NCBI RefSeq assembly: GCF_005377625.1
Contig: NZ_CP040098.1
Span: forward strand, 434,001 to 498,000
DNA from: Desulfoglaeba alkanexedens ALDC
GTDB taxonomy: Bacteria; Desulfobacterota; Syntrophobacteria; Syntrophobacterales; DSM-9756
DNA: 64,000 bases
Direction of reading: 5' to 3'
Shown here: in pieces, positions 43,333 through 51,500 of the stretch
Numbering within the stretch: the first letter of the stretch is position 1
Layout of the letters: every line of letters begins with the position of its first letter
The notes under the pieces: generated by a model
Told to the model about the DNA's origin: nothing
Databases searched by the model: none
The model's input: the letters and a program-made list of their open reading frames with translations, nothing else
Program-made: the position numbers and the translations under genes

Positions 43333-44568
43333 TCACCGCCTAGGTCCGGCGGCTTTCCGCACCGCCGAGTACAGTTCCTTCGCGTGCCTTTTCAGGCGGA
43401 CTTCCAGGAAAGGGCGCTCCTCCTCTTCGATCACCGCGTCGTCCAGCGCCATGTGAAGGATCATCCGCCATTCTTCCTTGTCTAAGCGAAGGAGAAGATC
43501 AAGCACGTCGGCCACGGCCGGCAAGCCGGGCCGGCGCTCGGGCTTTTCTTCCCATGCTTCGAGGAAACCCTCGATCGCGGCGGGGAGGACGGAAGCGTCG
43601 GCCCAGGCGAGTTCGCCCGTTCCGTCGATACGGTCCACCCGGAGGCGAACGGTCATGAGAGCCAAGAAATGCAAGAGTGCCATCCATCGCGCCTCGTCCC
43701 GTTGCCCCGGCGCCACCATGGGACGGTAATCCCGCACCGTAACGAGGCGGACGTCCACTCCGCGCCGGTTTCGGCGGGCGACGAAATCTCCCGCCGCATG
43801 GTGCCAGGGATAAACCTGCTCGAAGCTTTCCCCGTCAAAACAGCAGGTTAGGATCCAGGCCATCTTTCGGAAAAGGGAATGGGTTTCCGGGACGGTCAGC
43901 GGCTGTTCCACGCGGGACCCATCCCAGATCTTGATCCGCACCCGCGTGGCATCTTTCGAGCGCGCCAGGTGGAATTCGTGAAACCCCGTGAACCATTCGG
44001 CGACGAAGAGCCGCAGCGGCAGCAGTCGGCCCTCTTCGTCCAGGTAGAACGTTTCTCCGGACACCATGACCCGGGGAAGGAAAGGCTTTGGGATACGGCA
44101 CTGGAGTTTTCGAAGGAGGGCGACTTCATTTTCAAGAAAGGCCTTCTGGTGAGTTGCGGCGGCGGTGTTCACGGCGAGTTCCACTGTGGCGTCCGAAAGC
44201 TTCGCCCGAGCCCGGCACACGTGGTAAAAGGCGCCGTGTTTTTCGCTGATGAGGTCCAGACCCAGGATGTGGGAAAGCCCGACGTCTTTGCCGAGGGCCT
44301 GGGACACGCAAAACGTGAGGGGTGCCCAATCTTCCCGCAAAAAAAACCGCCGGAGCGCTTCAAAATAGAAACCGTAAGTCAGGCCCGGTACCGATACGTC
44401 GCCCCCGGCGCTGCAGGGCAGCACCGCCTTTTCGGTTTCTGCGGAAAGCGGCACAAGGTGAGTGCCCGCGTTCACAAAAAATCGGACCGGGAACGGCATA
44501 TCAACGAGATTCATGGACGACGTGTAGACCCTTGTCATGATGCGTCGAAACCCATATGCTTCGCGCAT
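43333..44568 (-). CDS. Hypothetical protein, 411 residues, possibly kinase-like fold
   Basis: I do not recognise a named family. The protein is soluble with no signal. Composition and codon use are normal. The order of motifs FLENEVALLRKLQ (about 143-155), LRLFVAEWFTGFHEF (about 182-196) and YPWHHAAGDFVARRN (about 253-267) faintly resembles aminoglycoside-phosphotransferase/RIO-like kinases, in which an HxxxGD loop is catalytic, but DFG-like metal binding is not clear. Start options are ATG 44568, 44538 and 44514, none with a strong ribosome site. It has no operon partner. Confidence 0.6.
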   Translation of the reverse strand: MREAYGFRRIMTRVYTSSMNLVDMPFPVRFFVNAGTHLVPLSAETEKAVLPCSAGGDVSVPGLTYGFYFEALRRFFLREDWAPLTFCVSQALGKDVGLSHILGLDLISEKHGAFYHVCRARAKLSDATVELAVNTAAATHQKAFLENEVALLRKLQCRIPKPFLPRVMVSGETFYLDEEGRLLPLRLFVAEWFTGFHEFHLARSKDATRVRIKIWDGSRVEQPLTVPETHSLFRKMAWILTCCFDGESFEQVYPWHHAAGDFVARRNRRGVDVRLVTVRDYRPMVAPGQRDEARWMALLHFLALMTVRLRVDRIDGTGELAWADASVLPAAIEGFLEAWEEKPERRPGLPAVADVLDLLLRLDKEEWRMILHMALDDAVIEEEERPFLEVRLKRHAKELYSAVRKAAGPRR

Positions 44569-44895
44569 CGCTTATGGAACGGGCTTGATTGGAACGAGGA
44601 ACCCCAGCCGGTCAGGTTTCTGACATTTAGCAGCTGCTCGAAAGATTTTCAAAGGCTTTGGCAGCGTAGAAAATAATAGACCTAATATTTGATGCCAAAT
44701 TCTATTTCCCCTCCCCTTGTGGGAGGGGAGTAAGGGGAGGGGAATGTAACTGATTGACATACGTTAATTTTCTCACCCTCACCCCAACCCTCTCCCATCA
44801 AGGGAGAGGGGGATGGGAGAGGTGGATTTTTTGATCTTCGTTAACTTTTTTGATTAAGGTCTCCACTTTAGAACGCTACCAAGGGTTTGTGAGCC
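44569..44895. repeat. Gap with CCCCTCCCC/GGGGAGGGG repeat block
   Basis: 44700-44825 contains complementary C-rich and G-rich runs plus TCACCCTCACCCCAACCC and is an inverted copy of 57645-57765. 44826-44882 matches 5595-5647 in the same orientation. No gene. Confidence 0.75.
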
Positions 44896-45498
44896 ATGTC
44901 GGACCGGTACGCGACATTCGACGCGCTTCGCAGCGCCCATGAGGAGGGCCGGGATTTCCGTGTGGAATGGCGCTTGGGAGTCTCAGGGATCGCCGTTATG
45001 GCGCCTCACGGCGGCGGGATCGAACCGGGCACATCGGAAGTGGCGCGGGCCCTGGCCGGTCTTCGGCATTCCTTTTACCATTTCGAGGGACTGATGCGGA
45101 ACGGAAACGGCGCGCTGCACCTCACGAGCACCCGGTTCGACGAACCCAGAGCGCTTGCCTTGGCGGAGCGCGCGGAGTGGATCGTGACGGTCCACGGCTG
45201 CGACGGGGACCCGCCGGTGATCCACCTGGGCGGGCTTCACGAAGCCCGGAAACGGGAACTGGCCCGGAAGCTCGAAGTGCATGGATTCGCCACCGCAAGC
45301 CACCTGGACCACCGGGGGCTCGATCCGGAAAACCTGTGCAACCGCGGGAAGAACGGGAGCGGCGTCCAGTTGGAGTTGACTCTTGGGCTGCGGCGCGCCC
45401 TGTTTCCGGCCCTTACGCGAACAGGGCGGTTGAACACGACCCCGCTCTTTCACCGCCTGATCGACGCCTTCCGGACGATCTTGACGAGGAGCCCGTAA
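44896..45498 (+). CDS. Poly-gamma-glutamate hydrolase family protein (DUF867)
   Basis: A 200-residue protein. VMAPHGGGIEPGTSEVARAL is the metal-binding start of the phage PghP/DUF867 family; GCDGDPPVIHLGG and TASHLDHRGLDPENLCNRG follow. The family enzymes are Zn-dependent gamma-PGA hydrolases used by phages to cross capsules. No signal peptide is seen. Its stop codon overlaps the ATG of the next short gene by one base. Confidence 0.83.
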   Translation: MSDRYATFDALRSAHEEGRDFRVEWRLGVSGIAVMAPHGGGIEPGTSEVARALAGLRHSFYHFEGLMRNGNGALHLTSTRFDEPRALALAERAEWIVTVHGCDGDPPVIHLGGLHEARKRELARKLEVHGFATASHLDHRGLDPENLCNRGKNGSGVQLELTLGLRRALFPALTRTGRLNTTPLFHRLIDAFRTILTRSP

Positions 45499-45725
45499 TG
45501 CTCGAACACACCTTCTGCCATGTGCCGGGGATCGGCCGAACCACGGAAGCTCGGCTGTGGCGCGAGGGCATTCTGCGCTGGGAAGACCTGAAGGGTTCCG
45601 GTTCGCCGTCTTCCCGGGGCTTGCTACGGCGCCGGGAATGCCTCCTTGCGCCGCCTCCGCCGCGTTGTTTCCGCGCCTGCCGGAAGACTTTGGAACGGCT
45701 CAAGGGACGGCTTGTGACCGGATAG
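45498..45725 (+). pseudogene. N-terminal stub of a YprB-like RNase H-fold exonuclease
   Basis: A 75-residue frame beginning MLEHTFCHVPGIGRTTEARLWREGILRWEDL, the conserved helix-hairpin-helix start of YprB-like ribonuclease H-fold proteins. These normally continue for over 200 residues into a DnaQ-like exonuclease domain. Here the frame ends at 45725 and no exonuclease motif (D.ET) follows in any plus-strand frame before the next gene at 45774. It is probably truncated, although a free-standing short protein cannot be excluded. Confidence 0.55.
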
Positions 45726-45773
45726 TCCGACGACTTTCGTCATTTTTCTTGAACCGCCGCCAAAAACCGCCTT

Positions 45774-46910
45774 GTGATGCGAATCCTTTATTACTGCCAA
45801 CACGTCCTGGGGATCGGCCATTTCTTTCGGAGCATGGAAATCGCCCGGGCCCTTTCGCACCATTCGGTGCTGTTCGTGGAAGGGGGAGACCCGCTGCCGG
45901 GATTTCGAGCCCCGGGCCACGTGGAGCGCGCCTTCCTTCCGCCGCTCCGCATGGACCCGGAATTTCGGCGCATGGAAACCAGCGGTTCGGAGCTGGAAGC
46001 CGTCCAGGAGAAACGGAAGCGCAAGCTCCTCGAACTGTACAACGACTTCAGGCCGGCGCTAATCCTCATCGAACTCTTCCCCTTCGGACGCAAGAAGTTC
46101 CGCTTCGAACTCCTTCCGCTCCTCCAGGCCGCCCGTTCCGGCAACCGTTCGGCGCGGGTCGCCTGCAGCCTCCGGGACATCTTGGTGGAAAAGGAAAACC
46201 CCGAGGCCTATGAACAGCGGGTGCTGGATATCCTGAACCGCTACTTCGACCTGCTGCTGGTGCACTCGGACCCGGCGGTGATCTCCCTCGACGAGACCTT
46301 TTCGAGGACCGGCGCCATCGCCGTGCCCCTCGTTTATACGGGTTTCGTGGTGCGTCGGCTCACCGCCCCGCCCCCGGTTCGCGTTCCGAAGCAGATCGTC
46401 TGCAGCAGCGGAGGCGGGCGCGTGGGGGCGGAACTGCTCCTGGCCACCATTCGGGCGGTGGAACGGATCAACGATCCCGCCGTAAGACTCCGGGTGTTCA
46501 TGGGTCCCTTCATGGACCCCGGGGATCGCCGGTCCCTTGAGGAAGCGGCATCCCGAGACGCCCGCACGACCCTTCACCCTTTTTCCATGGACTTCCTCGA
46601 AGAACTGTGCCGGGCGGACATTTCCGTCAGTATGGCAGGCTACAACACGTGCATGGACGTATTGGCTTCCGGCGTCAAGGCCCTGGTCCATCCCTTTCCA
46701 CAGAACCGGGAGCAGGGGTTGAGGGCCCGGCGTCTTGCAGACCACGGCCTCCTCGAGGTTCTTCCCGCCACGGAACCGTCCATACTGGAAGAAAGGCTTC
46801 GGAATCTGCTGGACCCGAACGCCGCGCGATCCGCCCCTCCCTCCGGCATTGATCTCGACGGAGCTCAAAAGAGCGCCCGTGCGGTTGAAAAATTACTCGC
46901 CAGAGATTAA
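45774..46910 (+). CDS. GT28-like glycosyltransferase (MurG/UGT fold)
   Basis: A 378-residue protein. The N-terminal ILYYCQHVLGIGHFFRSMEIARAL is the Gly-rich acceptor-binding loop of GT-B enzymes. IVCSSGGGRVGAELLLATIRAVE (about 205-227) starts the donor domain, and SMAGYNTCMDVLASGVKALVHPFPQNREQGLRARRL (about 285-320) is the nucleotide-sugar binding segment. No signal or TM helix is seen, so it acts on the cytoplasmic face. GTG at 45774 and ATG at 45777 both fit. Its stop overlaps a possible ATG of the next permease gene, so it belongs to the transporter run. The sugar and acceptor are unknown. Confidence 0.8.
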   Translation: MMRILYYCQHVLGIGHFFRSMEIARALSHHSVLFVEGGDPLPGFRAPGHVERAFLPPLRMDPEFRRMETSGSELEAVQEKRKRKLLELYNDFRPALILIELFPFGRKKFRFELLPLLQAARSGNRSARVACSLRDILVEKENPEAYEQRVLDILNRYFDLLLVHSDPAVISLDETFSRTGAIAVPLVYTGFVVRRLTAPPPVRVPKQIVCSSGGGRVGAELLLATIRAVERINDPAVRLRVFMGPFMDPGDRRSLEEAASRDARTTLHPFSMDFLEELCRADISVSMAGYNTCMDVLASGVKALVHPFPQNREQGLRARRLADHGLLEVLPATEPSILEERLRNLLDPNAARSAPPSGIDLDGAQKSARAVEKLLARD

Positions 46911-46954
46911 TGGATCAGAAGGCAACGGGAAACAAGGGAAGGAGAGCACTTTCC

Positions 46955-47608
46955 ATGAACACCGTCGGACGCCAGGTCGTGCTCCCCTGGAAGCAGGTGA
47001 TGAAGATCGCCTACATCTCCCTTCGCGTTCGCTTCTTTCGCTCGCTCATCACCTCACTCACGCTGGTTTTCGCAGTGGCTTTCTTCTCTTACCTGGCAAC
47101 CGGCTACGAACTGCTTAACGGAGCGTGGCCCTTCGCCGACGAAAGGCTCCAGGAAGCAATACTTTCCGCCGGCTACGACATATCGCAGGGGGAATTCGGG
47201 AGCACCCCCAAGGATCGGTGGCTGGTTATCCTGTCTCTTCTGGTGTGCGTAGTGGGCATCGTAAACGCGCAACTGATGGCCGTAACCGAGCGTTTCCGCG
47301 AGATCGGGACCCTCAAGTGCCTGGGGGCCCTGGACAGCTTCGTGGTGAAGATTTTCATCCTGGAATCCGCCTACCAGGGGCTCTTCGGAGGACTGACAGG
47401 CGGCGTGCTGGGGCTGACGGTGGCGGTGATGGTCATGGTTGTCAAATTCGGCTTCGCGATGGTGGCTCACTTCCCCGTGGTTCCAATTCTTGAAATCCTG
47501 GGCGGCTCAGCGCTTCTCGCGGTGACCCTGTCCTTTCTGGGCGTCCTCTACCCCGCCCTGGTGGCGTCCCGGATGCAACCTGCCATCGCGCTTCGCGCCG
47601 AACCGTGA
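46955..47608 (+). CDS. FtsX/MacB-type ABC permease, short form
   Basis: About 217 residues. One N-terminal TM helix (near RSLITSLTLVFAVAFFSYLAT), a very short extracytoplasmic segment, then the FtsX domain: TM (WLVILSLLVCVVGIVNAQLMAVTERFREIGTLKCLGA, with the ATPase-contacting ERxxEIG.L...GA loop) and two more TM helices. MacB/LolCE proteins have a ~200-residue periplasmic domain that is missing here. The ATG at 46955 has AAGGAG upstream; ATG 46910 overlapping the previous stop is an alternative. The ATPase gene follows after 77 bp. Confidence 0.85.
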   Translation: MNTVGRQVVLPWKQVMKIAYISLRVRFFRSLITSLTLVFAVAFFSYLATGYELLNGAWPFADERLQEAILSAGYDISQGEFGSTPKDRWLVILSLLVCVVGIVNAQLMAVTERFREIGTLKCLGALDSFVVKIFILESAYQGLFGGLTGGVLGLTVAVMVMVVKFGFAMVAHFPVVPILEILGGSALLAVTLSFLGVLYPALVASRMQPAIALRAEP

Positions 47609-47685
47609 GGAAACCCGGAAGCGTCCGGGTTCCTCACCCCCCCGAGTCGAAGGCCCGGCCCATGGACAACCGGTGAGTGACTGTC

Positions 47686-48420
47686 ATGCATGACACGGCT
47701 CGACACAACGTGGTCCGCCTCAAGGAGGTGACCAAGGTGTTCCGCCTGGGGCATCAGAGCGTGGAAGCCCTTCGAGGCGTCTCGCTGGAAATCAAGACCG
47801 GCGAATATATTTCCATCATGGGTCCTTCTGGTTCGGGTAAATCGACCCTGTTCAACATGATCGGCGCGCTGGACAAACCCACTTCCGGCCGGGTCTTCAT
47901 CGACGAAGTGGACGTGGCTCAGTTGGACGCGTATGAACTGGCATGGCTTCGCTGTCGCAAGATCGGCTATATCTTCCAGACCTTCAACCTGATCCAAGTG
48001 ATGACGGCCATCGAGAATGTGACCCTCCCCATGATCTTTGCCGGGATGAGCCGTGACGAGTACATGGAGAAAGGCATGGAGCTGTTGGAACTGGTGGGAC
48101 TGGCGGAGCGGTTCCAGCACAAGCCGTCGGAGCTGTCCGGAGGCCAGCAGCAGCGGGTGGCCGTTGCGCGGGCGCTGGCGAACGACCCGACCATTGTACT
48201 GGCCGACGAACCCACCGGAAACCTGGACCTTTCGACCGGCGAAGAAATCATCAATCTGCTGAAGGACCTCTCCAGGGAACGGGGAGTCACCATCATTTCC
48301 GCGACTCACGACATCAAGATGATCGCAGTTTCGGACCGGGTGGTCTGGATTCGGGACGGGCGCGTGGAACGGATCGAAGACCGTGACAAGCTGACAATCT
48401 CCGTCGGCGAGGTGGCCTGA
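47686..48420 (+). CDS. LolD/MacB-type ABC transporter ATPase
   Basis: A 244-residue ATPase. Walker A GPSGSGKST, Q-loop YIFQTFNLI, signature LSGGQQQRVAVARAL, Walker B IVLADEPTGNLD and switch SATHD are complete. It should power the FtsX-type permeases on both sides of it (46955 and 48574). Such transporters move lipoproteins, peptides or act mechanically on wall hydrolases, rather than importing solutes. GTG at 47677 is an alternative start. Confidence 0.92.
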   Translation: MHDTARHNVVRLKEVTKVFRLGHQSVEALRGVSLEIKTGEYISIMGPSGSGKSTLFNMIGALDKPTSGRVFIDEVDVAQLDAYELAWLRCRKIGYIFQTFNLIQVMTAIENVTLPMIFAGMSRDEYMEKGMELLELVGLAERFQHKPSELSGGQQQRVAVARALANDPTIVLADEPTGNLDLSTGEEIINLLKDLSRERGVTIISATHDIKMIAVSDRVVWIRDGRVERIEDRDKLTISVGEVA

Positions 48421-48573
48421 TCTCGTGTGGTTCGGCCTTCTTATGGTTGCCGGACAGAGCAAAAGGCGGCCGAATGCAGCACGACCTTTCCCCGGGAATT
48501 CAAAGCGGCGGATTTGAAATCCGCCATTCCAGATCCAAGCAGCCCGTGTGCGATCGGACCCGTTATCGTGTGG

Positions 48574-51500
48574 ATGCCGACTAAACCTCTCAGACCGCCA
48601 GCCTTGTGGATGACGGCCTCCGTTTTGGGCGGCGCTGTGCTCGCCCTTTTCCTGGCTGTCTTCGCTTCGGTTCGGCCGGCCGCCGGGGCTTTGCCCGCGA
48701 TGGATACGGGCCCGAGCGTGGTGGATCATGTGCGTTTCTTCGCCGGCCTGGGCGATCGTTCCACCGGTTCGGACGGCGCCTATCGCGCCGCCGACATGAT
48801 CCGGGAACGCTTCGAGGCCGCAGGGCTGCAGGTGGGAACCCAAAAATTCCATCAGCCCGTTCCGGTCGTGGACGAAGCGCACGTGGAAGTGGACGGCCGG
48901 CGCTTCCCGCTCTATCCCTGGGGGCCGAACATGGCGTACCTGCCTCGGACCCCCGACGAGGGACTCACCGGCCCGCTGGTTTACGTGGGCAAAGGATCGC
49001 TCGCCGAATTCAACGGCCGTGACCTGGAAGGCGCCATCGTGCTCATGGACCTCACAGCCGGCCGGGAATGGTTCCCCGTGGCGATGTTCGGCGCAAAGGC
49101 CCTGATTTTCCTGGAAGACGGTTCCGCAACACGGGTCGAGTTCGAAGAAAAGGACACACCGACGCCGGTGGTTTTCCCACGTTTTTATGCGCCGGCGGAG
49201 ACCGCTCGTTCGCTGATAGGCCTGGCTGAAGACACAGCGAAATCGGCCACCGTGGTCAGTCGCACTCGATGGGAAAACAAGACCGTCGAGAACATCTACG
49301 CGATCATTCCCGGGGCATCGGCGGAACTGAAAGACGAACTGGCAGTGGTGGAAGCTTCCTATGACGCGGGATCCCATGTTCTCGGATTGGCTCCCGGGGC
49401 CGACGAGGCCACATCCATCGCGCTCCTTCTGGCCCTGGCGGACCATCTGTCCCATAACCCTCCGCAGCGCACCGTGCTGCTGGTGGCGACTGCGGGACAC
49501 AACCAGGGGCTGGCGGGAACACGAGAATTCTACTGGGCCTTCACCGCCGACATGCGCGATCTCCGGCGTGAACTGCAAATCGTCAAAAAGCGAAGAAGTC
49601 ATCTGAATCAGTTGTGGAAGCAGGCACACGAACCCGATCCCCTGGCCCTCGGCGACCCGGAAGGCCGGGTGGTGGTCTGGAACTTCGTGGCGGAACGGGC
49701 CAAGGACCGGGCCGACTTCCTCATTCGGGAAGCCCAGTACCGTAAGGCCCTGGAGCGGCGCGGCGGAATCCGAAACGGCGAACCGTCGGGACCGCCCCAG
49801 GAAGACCTGGAAGATCCCCGCCCCTACCGGCTCCTCAGCTGGCGGAAGAAGGCCTCAGATCTGGACGAGGAACAACGGGCTCTGGCTTACACCCTGCTGT
49901 ATCAGGGGCTGCCCGACATTCAGGCGGAACGCGCCGAACTGAAGGAACGGGAGTCCAACCTGCGTTCCAGCGTCGCCCTTCAACGGCTGGCCCGGGACTA
50001 CACCCCCGTTTTCTTCCTCAGTCTTTCCCTTTCGAGCCGGAGCTTGCCGTTCGGCCTGGCGGAGTGGGGCGCGACCTTCCCGCTTCGGGAAAACGTTCGG
50101 CGCCAGATGCGGGCTCTCCGGCTGGGGCCGGTGCTGCTCAGCGCGTCGCAGGAAGCCGCCGAACGTGCCGGCGTGGTCAATCCCTTCGTGGACACGACCC
50201 GCTTCGGAGTCGCGCAGAGCGAAATGCCTGCGGGATCTTCACGCCACTGCCTGGCCTGCGACATCGGCGCCATCGCGGACTGTTCGGCTGTTTCCCTGGC
50301 GACCCTCAACACTCGGTTTTCGTTTTGGGCGACGCCCGCCGACACGTTCTCCATGGTCAATACGGAAAACTTGGAAATCCTGGGCCGAGTGTTTCCGGCG
50401 ATCATCGCATCCGTGGCCGCCCATCCGGACCTGGCCGGGGCGTGCCGAGCGGGCGTGGAGGGGTTTTCGAGCCTGCAAGGCAGGGCCCTTTTCATCCGGC
50501 AGGGAGAACTGTTTCCCGACCAGCCGGCCCCCGGAACCATCGTCTCGGCCATCCAGGGCTCCAGCATCTTCCGAGCCATGAGCTACCGGGACGGCTCCTT
50601 TTTTCTCCATGGCGTGGTCAGCAAAAAGGTGGCCTTCCAGAAGCTTATCCTGGAACCCTACGGCCTGGACTCGGAGACGGGCTTGATCGCTTGGACCGCG
50701 GACAAGGAACAGACGGCAAAGGACAACTACCGCATCAACATCAAGGGAAACACCGCGACCACGACCCTCGTCATGTTCCACTGCCTGCAGACGGACGTGA
50801 TCGGGAGTTTCAATCCTCAGCGGCTCGACCACCTGACCAAGGTCAACCTCCTGGACGGTTCCACCGGGGCTCAGCCGGTACGCTATTGGTACAGCCGGGT
50901 GGACGGCCGCGACACCATGGCCGTTTCCGTCTTCCTTGAAAAAGGCACCCGCTTCAAACTCATCCTTTCGGACACGCTCCTTCGAAAGGAACTCCTGCTG
51001 CTGAACAGCTCCCCGGAACGCCCCGACGGAAAAGGCTTTCTCATCGGCTCCCCGCCCGCCATCCCCCTGGTTCCCCTTCGGGTCGCCCTGGATCTTCACG
51101 CGCTTGCCGGCACCCGGCTTCAGAACCTGCACAAACACGGCATCGTCAACCGCTACCTGGAAGATCTCTACGTGAGCGCATCGGAGGACCTGACCGGCGC
51201 GGAATCCATGCTGGCTGCGAACCGTTACGACGCTTTCTGGGAGCATGTGGTAGGGGCGTGGGCGCACCTCAACGTGGTTTACCATGAGGTGGAGAGCACA
51301 CAGAGGGACGTGCTGGCCGGCGTCATGTTTTTCATCGCGCTTTTCGTGCCCTTCGCCTACTGCCTGGAACGTTACCTTTTCTGTTTCCGTAACGTCTACA
51401 AGCAGATCACGGCGTTCCTGCTGATTCTGGTAACGACCATCCTCGTGATCCGCTCGCTCCATCCGGCATTTCAGCTCACCTACAACCCGATGGTGGTGAT

